A stretch of DNA of 51,952 bases from NCBI GenBank assembly GCA_026932425.1, contig JAIXKN010000089.1, positions 1-51,952 on the forward strand, in the 5' to 3' direction. The position numbers and the translations under genes were made by a program. The DNA is from Burkholderiales bacterium (GTDB lineage Bacteria; Pseudomonadota; Gammaproteobacteria; Burkholderiales; Burkholderiaceae_C). Numbering within the stretch: position 1 is the stretch's first letter; every line of letters begins with the position of its first letter. Shown here piece after piece: positions 28,250 through 39,162 of the stretch. The notes under the pieces were generated by a model. That model was given only the letters and a program-made list of their open reading frames with translations. It was not told the origin of the DNA and did no database searches.

Positions 28250-28744
28250 ATGGCCAGGAAGAACGCCCACGTCAGCGAAACCCCGGCAACGCAGATGCTG
28301 CGCCGCGCCGGGGCCGCCTTCAGCGAACATCCCTACGAGTACGTCGACCACGGCGGCACCGCGGAGTCGGCGCGCCAGCTCGGCGTGCCGGAGCACGAGG
28401 TCGTGAAGACGCTCGTGATGCAGGACGAGCGCGCGCAGCCGCTCATCGTGCTGATGCACGGCGACTGCCAGGTCAGCACCAAGCAGCTCGCGCGCGCGAT
28501 CGGCGCGAAGTCGGTCGAGCCCTGCAAGCCCGAGGTCGCGCAGCGGCACAGTGGCTACCTCGTCGGCGGCACCTCGCCCTTCGGCACGAAGAAGGCGATG
28601 CCCGTCTACGTGGAGGAGAGCGTGCTCTCGCTGCCGCGCATCCTGATCAACGGCGGGCGGCGCGGCTACCTGATCGGCATCGAACCGGCGCTGCTGGTGC
28701 AGCTGCTGCAGGCCAGGCCCGTGAACTGCGCGCTGCCGGGCTGA
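28250..28744 (+). CDS. ybaK: Cys-tRNA(Pro)/Cys-tRNA(Cys) deacylase YbaK
   Basis: 164 residues, single YbaK/EbsC domain. It removes mischarged Cys from tRNA-Pro in trans, complementing ProRS editing. Visible features: ATQMLRRAGAAFSEHPYEY at the N terminus, the key Lys in HEVVKTLVMQ, VSTKQLARAIGAKSVEPCKPE in the middle, and the GYLVGGTSPFGTKKAMPVYVEE loop typical of the YbaK branch (as opposed to the ProX/PrdX type). Nine bases from the acyl-CoA synthetase gene; the pairing is probably operonic but not functional. Confidence 0.93.
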   Translation: MARKNAHVSETPATQMLRRAGAAFSEHPYEYVDHGGTAESARQLGVPEHEVVKTLVMQDERAQPLIVLMHGDCQVSTKQLARAIGAKSVEPCKPEVAQRHSGYLVGGTSPFGTKKAMPVYVEESVLSLPRILINGGRRGYLIGIEPALLVQLLQARPVNCALPG

Positions 28745-28770
28745 AACGGCGGAACCGCCCTGGAGTCCCC

Positions 28771-29178
28771 TTGAACCCGAATACCCGCAGAACCCTTGGC
28801 CGCATCGCCGCGGCGGTGGCCGTGCTCTTTGGCCTCGTCACGCTGGTGGCCGGCGGGCGGGTGCTGCTCGGCGCCGATCCCGGTTATCGCGTCTTCATGC
28901 CGCTGCTCGTCTTCAACACCGCGATGGGCCTGGCCTACGTCGCGGTCGGCGTCCTCGCGTGGCGCCGGCACAGGCTCGCGGTTCCGGGAGCGGCGGCGAT
29001 TGCGCTCGCGAACCTCGCGATGCTCGCGTTCATCGGCTTCGTCTACCAGCCCGACGGCCCGGTCGCGCGGCAGAGCCTGGGCGCGATGAGCTTTCGCACC
29101 GCGGTCTGGGTGCTGTTGCTGCTCGTCTTCCGGTGGACGAGGAACGGCTCGGGCGGCGCATCCGCGCCGAGAAGCTGA
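28771..29178 (+). CDS. Small four-helix membrane protein, unknown
   Basis: 135 residues starting at a TTG with GGAG seven bases upstream; no ATG fits the frame near the start. Four hydrophobic segments (~10-28, 42-62, 68-88, 103-122) with short basic loops are visible, an integral inner-membrane protein. It follows ybaK by 26 bases. I recognise no motif beyond the topology. Codon use agrees with neighbours. Confidence 0.7.
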   Translation: MNPNTRRTLGRIAAAVAVLFGLVTLVAGGRVLLGADPGYRVFMPLLVFNTAMGLAYVAVGVLAWRRHRLAVPGAAAIALANLAMLAFIGFVYQPDGPVARQSLGAMSFRTAVWVLLLLVFRWTRNGSGGASAPRS

Positions 29179-29264
29179 GCGCGCGTTCCGCGCGGGTTGC
29201 TGCGCTGCATCGGTCCCGGCGTGCGCATGCACGCGCACCGGGCGGCAGAGCGAAGGCTTGCGCC

Positions 29265-30956
29265 TCAGCCTGACGCGACCCCGGCCCGCATGCGCGACCC
29301 GGCGAGGTGCGCGAGGACGACGAGCGCGGTCGAGATCAGGATCATCACCATCCCGAGCGCCGAGAGCCGGCCCCAGAGCCCGTCGTCGGCGTAGGCGAGG
29401 ATCTGCACCGCAAGCACCTCGCTGCCCGGGCGCGAGAGCACGACCGAGAGCGTCAGCTCGCGCAGGAACATCGTCGCCATCAGGATCCAGGCGGAGACGA
29501 TGCCCGGCACCAGCAGCGGCGCGACGATGCGGCGCAGCGTGGCGGCGCGGCTGGCGCCGCAGACGAGCGAGGATTCCTCCAGGTGCGTGTGCACCTGCAC
29601 CAGGGCGCTGGCCAGCGGGCGCACGCCATAGGGCAGGTAGGTGGCGACATAGCCGATCAGCAGTGCCCAGAGGGTGGCGTAGAGCGGCGTGCGCACGAAG
29701 AACCACATGAAGCCGATGCCGATGACGATGCCCGGAAACGAGAACGAGAGGAAGGTCAGCGTCTCGAGCGTGCCGGCGGCGCGGCTGCGCTGGCGCACGG
29801 TGACGTGCGCGATCAGCAGCGACAGCAGCACGCCGATCGTCGCGCCGGCGACCGCCAGCACCAGGCTGTTGCGCAGCGCCAGCAGCGAGGTCGGGTCGTC
29901 GAACACGGCGGTCCAGTGGCGCAGGCTCATCTGCGCGAAGGCCTGCGCGCTCGGCAGCATCGCGTAGGGCACGAGCGAGGTGTAGAGCAGCACGAGCACG
30001 GGCAGCACGACGATGAAGAGCGACAGCAGCGCCACCCCCGCGGTCAGCGGCAGGCGCATGCGCCCGAGCGCGACGACGCTCGGGCGCCAGCCGCGGCTCG
30101 AGACGGTGACGAAGCGGCTGCTCTCGCTGGTGAGCGCGCGGTAGATCCAGACGAGCGCGATCGAGGTGGCCAGCGCGCTCATGCCCAGCGCGGCGGCGCG
30201 GCCCCAGTCCGGCGAAAAGCCCGTCGAGACCATCTCGTAGAGGTAGGTCGCGAGCACGTCCACGCGCCCCGGCGTGCCGAGCACGCGCGGCACCGCGTAG
30301 GACGCGAGCGCCCGCACGACGCCGAGCACGAAGGCCGCGAGGATCGCCGGGCGCAGCACCGGCAGCGTGATGCGCAGCAGCGTGCGCCAGGGATTGCTGC
30401 CGCAGACGCGCGACGATTCCTCGAGCGAGACGTCGAACGAGGCCATCGCCGGCGCGATGATGAGGTAGGCGATGGGCATGTTCAGCAGCCCCTCGACGAA
30501 GATCATCCCGGGCAGCGAATAGATGTTCAGCAGCGGCCCCTGCAGCCCGAGCAGGTCGACGAGCGCGCGGTTGACCAGGCCGTTGGACGGGTTGAGCAGC
30601 AGCGCCCAGGCGACCGAGAACAGCAGGTGCGGGATCATCATCGGCACGATCGCGAGCACGCCGAAGATGAACTTGAAGGGGATGTCGGTGCGCGTGTTGA
30701 GGTAGGCGAGGACGAGCGCCAGCAGTGTGGCCAGCAGCGTCGACCCGAGCACGAAGACGACCGTGTTCCACAGCACCTTCAGCAGTGCGGGGTCGGTGTA
30801 GGCGGCGACGTACTTGGCGAGCGTGAAGCGGCCGAAGGCGTCCAGCCCCTCGGAGACGCTGCCGAAGGCGAGCATCGCCACCGGCGCGATCGTCAGCGCG
30901 CCGACGACGAGGACCAACACGCGGGCCAGGGTGGAGGCGGAAGAGCCTGCGCTCAT
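29265..30956 (-). CDS. ABC transporter permease, two-domain fusion (FbpB/AfuB type)
   Basis: 563 residues with about twelve membrane helices: two binding-protein-dependent permease domains in one chain. Each has an EAA loop, EESSRVCGSNPWRTLLRITLP near residue 180-200 and EESSLVCGASRAATLRRIVAP near 465-485, where it contacts the ATPase. The layout is that of ferric-iron and related (2-aminoethylphosphonate, thiamine, sulfate-like) importers. It is the last gene of the binding protein - ATPase - permease operon, 16 bases after the ATPase stop. Confidence 0.9.
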   Translation of the reverse strand: MSAGSSASTLARVLVLVVGALTIAPVAMLAFGSVSEGLDAFGRFTLAKYVAAYTDPALLKVLWNTVVFVLGSTLLATLLALVLAYLNTRTDIPFKFIFGVLAIVPMMIPHLLFSVAWALLLNPSNGLVNRALVDLLGLQGPLLNIYSLPGMIFVEGLLNMPIAYLIIAPAMASFDVSLEESSRVCGSNPWRTLLRITLPVLRPAILAAFVLGVVRALASYAVPRVLGTPGRVDVLATYLYEMVSTGFSPDWGRAAALGMSALATSIALVWIYRALTSESSRFVTVSSRGWRPSVVALGRMRLPLTAGVALLSLFIVVLPVLVLLYTSLVPYAMLPSAQAFAQMSLRHWTAVFDDPTSLLALRNSLVLAVAGATIGVLLSLLIAHVTVRQRSRAAGTLETLTFLSFSFPGIVIGIGFMWFFVRTPLYATLWALLIGYVATYLPYGVRPLASALVQVHTHLEESSLVCGASRAATLRRIVAPLLVPGIVSAWILMATMFLRELTLSVVLSRPGSEVLAVQILAYADDGLWGRLSALGMVMILISTALVVLAHLAGSRMRAGVASG

Positions 30957-30971
30957 CGCGACCTGGCCGGC

Positions 30972-32057
<1,086 letters not shown>

Positions 32058-32100
32058 GAGCGTGCCTTCCCCGGCTTCGGCTTCCCGGTCGTCGCCGGAC

Positions 32101-33123
32101 TCAGCCCTTGAAGATCTGCTTGAACTGCGCGCCCCACTTCTGGATCTCGGCGTCGCCGAGGTCGCGCACGGCGATCACCTTCACCTGGTCGATGCCCTCG
32201 ATCGGCGGGTGCACGCCGGGGGCGAGCACGTATTCGCCGACGTCCTTGGCCAGCAGCCCCGCGGCCTTCTTGCCGAGCCAGTAGTCGACGAAGGCACGCG
32301 CGGCGGCCGGGTGCGGTGCCTTGGCGGTGATCGCCATCGCGCGCGGCGTGCCCAGGAGCGGCTGGCCGCCGCGCGGCGCCCAGGCCAGCGGCGCCGGGGC
32401 CTTGGTGACGATGTACTTGGGCATGGAGATCGCGATCGCCTTCTCGCCGCTTTCGATCGGCGCAGGCGTCGGGCCGAAGGAGGCGACGAACATCGGCTGG
32501 TTCGCGGCCAGGCCCTTGACGAAGGCCAGCCAATCGGCTTCGCTGCCGAAGACCTTCTCCTTCAGGCCGACGAGCCAGGAGATCGTCGACGAATGGCTGG
32601 AGGGGTCGGCCATCACGATGCGGCCCTTCCACTTCGGGTCGGCCAGGTCCTCGTAGCGGCGCGGCGCGTCGGCGTCCTTCACCTGCGTCTTGTTGAAGAC
32701 GTAGGACACGTACTCGACGCCGAAGAGCTGGATCGTGTCGTCGGGCTGCGACCAGTCCGGATAGCCCGCCGCCTCCGGCGAGCGGTAGGGCGCGAGCAGC
32801 CCCTTTTCCTTCAGCAGCTCGAGCACCGGCAGCGGCGCCTGCACGACGTCGGCGAGCAGCTTGCCCGCCTGCGCCTCGGTCGTCACGGTCGAGACGAACT
32901 TCGAGCTCGAGATGCGCGTGTACTGGCCCTTGATGCCGGTGTCGGCGCTGAAGGCGTCGATGATCGGCTTGACCGCGGTGATGTTGGCATAGAAGACCGC
33001 CTGGCCCTCGGCGCGCGCCTTGGCGAGATCGGCGCCCTCGGCGGCCCAGGCGCCGGGCAGCGTGGCGGACAGGCCGGCGGCGCCGGCCATTTGCAGCAGG
33101 GTGCGACGGTTCAGATCGGTCAT
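32101..33123 (-). CDS. ABC transporter substrate-binding protein (ferric-type fold)
   Basis: 340 residues with an N-terminal NRRTLLQMAGAAG export signal of twin-arginine character and a cleavage site after AWA (~28). The mature part is a Venus-flytrap of the Fe3+/2-aminoethylphosphonate group (GQAVFYANITAVKPIIDAFS, then LADVVQAPLPVLELLKEKGLLAPY). The adjacent Tyr-Tyr pair that binds Fe3+ in FbpA is not seen at the corresponding place (SMPKYIVTKAPAP), so iron is not assured. Followed by the ATPase and permease genes; a periplasmic role is expected. Confidence 0.88.
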   Translation of the reverse strand: MTDLNRRTLLQMAGAAGLSATLPGAWAAEGADLAKARAEGQAVFYANITAVKPIIDAFSADTGIKGQYTRISSSKFVSTVTTEAQAGKLLADVVQAPLPVLELLKEKGLLAPYRSPEAAGYPDWSQPDDTIQLFGVEYVSYVFNKTQVKDADAPRRYEDLADPKWKGRIVMADPSSHSSTISWLVGLKEKVFGSEADWLAFVKGLAANQPMFVASFGPTPAPIESGEKAIAISMPKYIVTKAPAPLAWAPRGGQPLLGTPRAMAITAKAPHPAAARAFVDYWLGKKAAGLLAKDVGEYVLAPGVHPPIEGIDQVKVIAVRDLGDAEIQKWGAQFKQIFKG

Positions 33124-33174
33124 GGCGGCTCCTCGCGGAATGACTGGGGAAGGAAGATGGCGAAGGCTGGCGCC

Positions 33175-34407
33175 TCACGGCCTGCGCCGCACTGTAGCGG
33201 CATCGGCGCGATCCGACACGCGCCAGCCCGTGGCCCGGGCGGCGGCGAAGGTGGCGAGCGCCGAGAGGGCCACGCAGGCCCAGATCACGCCCTGGTAGCT
33301 GCCGCTCTGGTCGAACACCGCGCCGGCGAGCACCGGGCCGCCGAGATTGCCGAGCGCCGCACCGGTGTAGAGGATGCCCACGAGCGAGGACACCGCGCGC
33401 GCGCCGAAGCGGTCCATCACGAAGGCCGGCATCAGCGAGACGATGCCGCCGTAGGACAGGCCCATCCAGACCGCGAACACCGCCATCGCCGCGTAGCCGC
33501 CGGCAAAGGCCCAGAGCAGGAAGGACAGGCCGAGCGAGGCCTGCATCAGCACCAGGGTGCGTGCGCGGCCGATGCGGTCGGCGAAGCTGCCGATGACGAA
33601 GCGTCCGGCGAGCGAGCCGACGCCGATCAGGCCGACGAGCCCGACCGCGCGCAGCTCGTCGATGCCGAGGTCGCGCGCCGCGGCCGACGCATGCGCAAAC
33701 GGGATGAACATGCCCGGCGAGGCCAGCAGCGCCATCGCGTACAGCCAGCGGTAGCTGGGGCTGGCCAGCGCTTGCCCAAGCGGCGTGCCGGCCACGGCGC
33801 GCGCGCCGGCCGTCGCGGCGGGCGCACGCTGCAGCAGCAGCGTGGCGGCCAGACCCATCAGCAGCACGACCGCGGCGACGACGCGCAGCGTCACGCGCCA
33901 GTCGCTCCAGGCCAGCAGCGCCGTCACCAGCAGTGGCCCGGCCAGCGTGCCCGCGCCGATGCCTGCGCTCGCCAGCCCTGCGGCCATGCCGCGCCGGCGC
34001 GTGAACCAGGGCTGCACGCAGGCGATCGCGGGCGTGTAGACGAGCCCGATGCCGATACCAAGCCCAAGGCCGTAGGCGACGATGACGCCCAGGAGCGAGG
34101 CGGCGAAGCTCGCGCCGAGCAGGCCGCCTGCGATGAAGAGCATGCCCAGGCTCGTGACGACGCGCGGCCCGAAGCGGTCGGCGAGCATACCTGCACCCGC
34201 GCCGAGCACGAAGTAGATCAGGCCCGAGACGCCGAAGAGCATCGAGACGTCGGCGCGCGTCGCGGCGAACTGCTGCTGCAGCGGCTCGAAGAACGCGGCG
34301 AACGAGTACGAGACGCCGAAGATCACCGCCAGCGCGGTGAAGCACGCCCAGACGACGACCCAGGCCTGGCGCGGTTCGGTCTCGGGTGGGGCGTCGGCCA
34401 AGGACAT
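33175..34407 (-). CDS. MFS transporter, OFA-like (oxalate/formate antiporter family)
   Basis: 410 residues from the ATG at 34407 (52 extra residues in the longer frame are not membrane-like). Twelve hydrophobic segments; N-terminal VWACFTALAVIFGVSYSFAAFFEPL, MFS loop GMLADRFGPRVV near 68 and FADRIGRARTLVLM near 275. The FGVSYSFAAFFEPL start and WFTRRRGMAAGLASAG segment are those of organic-acid/oxalate-formate type carriers. Substrate is unknown. 98 bases separate it from the PHP gene; it could be cotranscribed with the ABC genes, whose binding protein begins 51 bases after its stop. Confidence 0.85.
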   Translation of the reverse strand: MSLADAPPETEPRQAWVVVWACFTALAVIFGVSYSFAAFFEPLQQQFAATRADVSMLFGVSGLIYFVLGAGAGMLADRFGPRVVTSLGMLFIAGGLLGASFAASLLGVIVAYGLGLGIGIGLVYTPAIACVQPWFTRRRGMAAGLASAGIGAGTLAGPLLVTALLAWSDWRVTLRVVAAVVLLMGLAATLLLQRAPAATAGARAVAGTPLGQALASPSYRWLYAMALLASPGMFIPFAHASAAARDLGIDELRAVGLVGLIGVGSLAGRFVIGSFADRIGRARTLVLMQASLGLSFLLWAFAGGYAAMAVFAVWMGLSYGGIVSLMPAFVMDRFGARAVSSLVGILYTGAALGNLGGPVLAGAVFDQSGSYQGVIWACVALSALATFAAARATGWRVSDRADAATVRRRP

Positions 34408-34505
34408 GGGCGCGGAGCATAAGCCGCGCGGCAGCGGGGACTGTGCGGTTCCTATCCTGTGCCCGGCGAACAGACCTTGAACCCGGCGCTGCCGAAGCTG
34501 TGGCT

Positions 34506-35429
34506 TCAGCTTGCCGCGAAGGCGTCGGCACGCCCCTCGATGCGCGAGGCAAGCCGCTCCCATACCGGCTCGAGCGTGCCCGGCAGATCGGGCAGGGCGC
34601 CCAGGTCGACGCGGCTCTCGTCCGGGTCGTGGAAATCGCTGCCGCGCGAGGCGGCCAGGCCGAACTCCGTGGCGATCGCCGCGTAGTGGCGGCGCTCGGC
34701 CTCGCTGTGCGCGCCGACCATCACCTCCACGCCCTGCCCGCCGTGTGCGGCGAATTCGCTGAAGAGTGCGTATTCGAGCGTCGGGGAAAAGCGGTAGCGC
34801 GCCGGGTGCGCGACGATGGCGATGCCCCCGGCGCCGCGGATCCAGCGCACCGCATCGCCCAGGCGTGCCCAGCGGTGCGGCACGAAGCCCGGCTTGCCCT
34901 CGACGAGGAAGCGACGGAAGACCTCGCCGAAGTCGGCGCAGACGCCGCGCTCGACGAGGAAGCGCGCGAAGTGCGTGCGCGAGATCGACTCGGGCGCGTC
35001 GACGTAGGCCAGCGCACCCTCGAAGGCGCCGGGGATGCCGGCGCGTGCGAGGTCCGCGGCCATGTCTCTTGCGCGCTGCAGCCGTCCGGCGCGCACCGCC
35101 GCCAGCCCGGCGACGAGCGCGGCATCGGCAGCGTCGAAGCCCAGGCCCACGATGTGCACGCTCTCGCCGGCGAAGCTGACCGAGATCTCGGTGCCCGCGA
35201 GGAAGCCTATGCCCAGGTCCAGCGCCGCCTCGCGCGCCAGCGCCAGACCCTCGACGCTGTCGTGATCGGTCAGCGCAAAGAGCTGCACGCCGCGCGCGTG
35301 CGCGCGCGCGGCGAGCCGGTCGGGTGCCAGCGTGCCGTCGGAGACGGTCGAGTGCGAATGCAGGTCGGCGTTGGTCAGGTGCACCCTGCGATTGTCCGGC
35401 ACGCGCGCGAGCGCTGCCGCGCAGCGCAC
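34506..35429 (-). CDS. PHP-domain phosphoesterase (YciV/RNase AM-like)
   Basis: 307 residues from a GTG at 35429; an in-frame GTG at 35384 would make a shorter protein starting close to the catalytic motif. The PHP motifs are NADLHSHSTVSDG (~20-32), FALTDHDSVEGL (~50-62), IVAHPARYR (~200) and RGSDFHDP near 270, giving the His/Asp set for two or three metals. Relatives include the 5'-3' exoribonuclease/3',5'-nucleotide bisphosphate phosphatase YciV of E. coli. It sits 22 bases after lolD, in a minus-strand operon. Confidence 0.88.
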   Translation of the reverse strand: MRCAAALARVPDNRRVHLTNADLHSHSTVSDGTLAPDRLAARAHARGVQLFALTDHDSVEGLALAREAALDLGIGFLAGTEISVSFAGESVHIVGLGFDAADAALVAGLAAVRAGRLQRARDMAADLARAGIPGAFEGALAYVDAPESISRTHFARFLVERGVCADFGEVFRRFLVEGKPGFVPHRWARLGDAVRWIRGAGGIAIVAHPARYRFSPTLEYALFSEFAAHGGQGVEVMVGAHSEAERRHYAAIATEFGLAASRGSDFHDPDESRVDLGALPDLPGTLEPVWERLASRIEGRADAFAAS

Positions 35430-35451
35430 GGCGAGCTCGCGCAGCGCAGGG

Positions 35452-36118
<667 letters not shown>

Positions 36119-36126
<8 letters not shown>

Positions 36127-37375
36127 AGCGCAACGCCTCGGCGGGGTTGACGCGGCTGGCGCGCCAGCTCGGGTAGAGCGTGGCGACGAAGGCGAGCGCG
36201 AGCGCGATCAGCGTCACCGGGACGATGTCGCTGGCCAGCGGCTCGCTCGGCATGCGGCTGATGAGGTAGATGTTGCCGGGCAGGAAGGCCACGCCCAGCG
36301 CGCGCTCGATCGCCGGCACGATGACGTCGATGTTGCAGGCCACGAGCAGGCCCAGCGCCACGCCGCCCAGCGTGCCCAGCACGCCCGAGGTCGCGCCCTG
36401 CACGACGAAGATGCCCATGATCGAGCGCGGGCTGGCGCCCAGCGTGCGCAGGATGGCGATGTCGGCGCGCTTGTCGGTCACCGTCATCACGAGGGTGCTG
36501 ACCAGGTTGAACGCGGCCACCGCGACGATCAGCGTGAGGATGATGAACATCATCCGCTTCTCGACCTGCACGGCGTCGAACCAGCTGCGGTTGGTGCGCG
36601 TCCAGTCGCGCACGATGACTTCGGGCCCGAGCGCCTGCGCCAGATCGGCGGCCACCGCGCGCGCCTCGTGCACGTCGGACAGGCGCAGCTGCACGCCCGT
36701 CGGGCCACCGGTGCGAAAGAGCCTGGCGGCGTCTTCGAGGTCGATCAGCGCCAGGCTGCTGTCGTACTCGTAGTGCCCGCTCTCGAAGACGCCGGTGAGC
36801 GTGAACTGCTTGAGCCGCGGCACCACGCCCGCGGGCGTGAGCTGGCCGGCCGGGGAGACGATGGTGACCTTGTCGCCCACGTGCGCGCCGACGAGGCGCG
36901 CCAGCTCGGCGCCCAGCACGAGGTTCCACTCGCCGGGCCGCAGCGTGGCCAGCGCGCCGCCCTGCAACTGGCGCGCCAGCTCGGTGACCTCGGCCTCGCG
37001 CGCGGGGTCGATGCCGCGAATGAGCGCGCCGCGCATCGCCTCGCCGCGCGCTACCAGCGCCTGCGCCGAGACGAAGGGCGCGGCGCCGACGACGCGCGCG
37101 TCCTTGCGCGCCGCCGCGGCGGTCGCCTGCCAGTCGGGCAGCGCGCCGCCGCTGGCCTCGAGCACCTCGATGTGCGAGATGACGCTCAGCATGCGGTCGC
37201 GAACCTCCTTCTGGAAGCCGTTCATCACGCTGAGAACGATGATCAGCGCCGCGACGCCGAGCGCGATGCCGAGCATCGAGACGCCCGAGATGAAGCTGAT
37301 GAAGCCGTTGCGCCGCCCGGCACGGCCGGCACGCGTGTAGCGCCAGCCGATGTGCCATTCGTAAGGCAGGTCCAT
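36119..37375 (-). CDS. lolC: Lipoprotein-releasing ABC permease LolC/LolE
   Basis: 418 residues from the ATG at 37375, chosen because [13 protein letters not shown] opens LolC proteins. One N-terminal helix (~25-48, [19 protein letters not shown]), a large periplasmic domain to ~270, then three C-terminal helices with the ABC2/FtsX-like [20 protein letters not shown]. Works with LolD. Because a single LolC/E-type gene is present here, a homodimeric (LolF-like) transporter is possible; a second copy elsewhere is not excluded. Confidence 0.92.
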
Positions 37376-37506
37376 GAGGCGGCGGATGCTAGCCCAGCCG
37401 GGGCCGGGCACGCGCCGCGCTTGCGACAATGCCAGCATGCGGCCGCCTGCGTGCAACGCCTGCAGGCACGCCGTCGACGACTTCCAGAGCGACAAAGGAG
37501 AACCTG

Positions 37507-39141
37507 ATGCAGCCGATCGCGACCCTCGCCCTGGCTGCCGGATTGCTGGTGTCCGGCGCGGTTGGTGCGCAGGCGCCGCTCGCGGCGAGGGCTTCGGACC
37601 CGCACGCGATGGGCTGGATGCAGGGCTTTCCGCCGCCGCCGGCGAAGACGATCCGCTTCACCGACCCGGACTACTTCGGCTTTCCGAAGCTGCGCTGGAC
37701 GGTCTGCCATTTCCGCGAGCTGATGCCGACCGCGGCGGTCGATCGCGGCCGCGGCGCGGCCACGGAGCTGCCGCTGGCGCTGGACGCGGCGATCGATGGC
37801 CTGCGCTTCACGCCGCTGGGTGGCACGCAGACGATGAGCTGGGATCAGGCCTTCGACGCCAACTACACCGACGGGCTGATCGTGCTGCATCACGGGCGCA
37901 TCGTCTACGAGCGCTACGCCGGTTGCCTGGATGAGCGCAGGCTGCACGGCGCGATGTCGCTGACCAAGTCGATCACCGGCCTGCTCGGCGAGCTGCTGAT
38001 CGCCGAAGGCGCGCTCGACGAGAACGCGCGCGTGGACCGCATCGTTCCCGAGCTGGGCGCGAGCGCCTTCGGCGACGCCACGGTGCGGCAGCTGCTGGAC
38101 ATGACGACGGGTCTCGCCTACTCGGAGGACTACGCCGACCCCAAGGCCGAGGTCTGGCTGCACGCGCAGGCGGGCAACCCGCTGCCCAAGCCCGAGGGCT
38201 ACACCGGCCCGCGCAGCTACTTCGAGTTCCTTCGGACCGTGCGCAAGCAGGGCGGGCACGGTGAGGCGTTTGCCTACAAGACGGTGAACACCGACGCGCT
38301 GGGCTGGGTGATCGCGCGCGCGAGCGGCAAGCCGGTGAACGAACTGCTCGCCGAACGCATCTGGAGCCGCCTGGGCGCCGATCGCGAGGCCTTCTACACC
38401 GTCGACTCGATCGGCACGCCCTTTGCCGGCGGCGGCTTCAACGCGACCCTGCGCGACCTGGCGCGCCTGGGGCAGCTGATCCTCGAGGACGGCGAGGTCG
38501 ACGGCCGCCAGGTCGTCCCGGCCGAAGCGATCGCGCGCCTGCGCCGCGCCGGCGATCCGGCGAAGTTCGCCAAGGCCGGCTACGCGCTGCTGCCCGGCTG
38601 GAGCTACGGCAGCATGTGGTGGCACAGCCACGACGCGCACCGCGCGTTCACGGCCCGCGGCGTGCACGGTCAGACGCTGTGGATCGACCCGCGCGCGGAC
38701 ATGGTGGTGGCGCGCTTCGCCTCGCACCCGCTGGCCGCCAATGCCGCGAACGACCCGACCTCGCTGCCCGCGTGGCGTGCACTGGCCGAGCACCTGATCG
38801 CGACCGACCCGCAGCCGCTGCTCGGCCGCGAGTGGATCGTCGAGGACATCGCCGGCCAGGGTGTGGTCGACGACACCCGGCCCTCGCTGCGTTTTCACGC
38901 CGACGGACGCCTCTCGGGCAGCGCGAGCTGCAACCGCATCCTCGGCCGCTACGAGAGCCAGGGTCGCACGCTGCGCATGATGCCCGCAGGCAGCACGATG
39001 ATGGCCTGCCCGCCGGCGCTGATGGCGCAGGAGGACCGGCTGCTGAAGCTGCTGCCCGGGATCCGGCGCTACGAGCTCACGCCCGAGGGCACGCTGCGGC
39101 TGCACACCGCCGCGGGCCAGACGATCACTGCGCGGCGCTGA
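37507..39141 (+). CDS. Serine beta-lactamase-fold hydrolase fused to a META (HslJ-like) domain
   Basis: 544 residues from the ATG at 37507, preceded by AAGGAG. Residues ~1-20 form a signal peptide ending VGAQA. The N-terminal ~430 residues are a class C-like serine hydrolase with SLTK (Ser151, Lys154), a Tyr/Asn element around AYKTVNTDALGW and RGVHGQTLWIDPRAD near 385. From ~440 a META domain follows: LLGREWIVEDIAGQGV, then RLSGSASCNRILGRY and the two Met-rich strands with TMMACPPALMAQE, typical of HslJ-like lipoproteins. The two Cys of the META part (SCN... and MAC) could pair. Secreted/periplasmic; substrate unknown, no evidence for antibiotic hydrolysis. Confidence 0.85.
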   Translation: MQPIATLALAAGLLVSGAVGAQAPLAARASDPHAMGWMQGFPPPPAKTIRFTDPDYFGFPKLRWTVCHFRELMPTAAVDRGRGAATELPLALDAAIDGLRFTPLGGTQTMSWDQAFDANYTDGLIVLHHGRIVYERYAGCLDERRLHGAMSLTKSITGLLGELLIAEGALDENARVDRIVPELGASAFGDATVRQLLDMTTGLAYSEDYADPKAEVWLHAQAGNPLPKPEGYTGPRSYFEFLRTVRKQGGHGEAFAYKTVNTDALGWVIARASGKPVNELLAERIWSRLGADREAFYTVDSIGTPFAGGGFNATLRDLARLGQLILEDGEVDGRQVVPAEAIARLRRAGDPAKFAKAGYALLPGWSYGSMWWHSHDAHRAFTARGVHGQTLWIDPRADMVVARFASHPLAANAANDPTSLPAWRALAEHLIATDPQPLLGREWIVEDIAGQGVVDDTRPSLRFHADGRLSGSASCNRILGRYESQGRTLRMMPAGSTMMACPPALMAQEDRLLKLLPGIRRYELTPEGTLRLHTAAGQTITARR

Positions 39142-39162
39142 GCGCAGGGCCTGGGCCCGGGC

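Noticed and set aside
37507-39141. Antibiotic-resistance beta-lactamase
   Set aside because: SxxK fold is shared by many esterases and peptidases; nothing in the sequence supports lactam hydrolysis.
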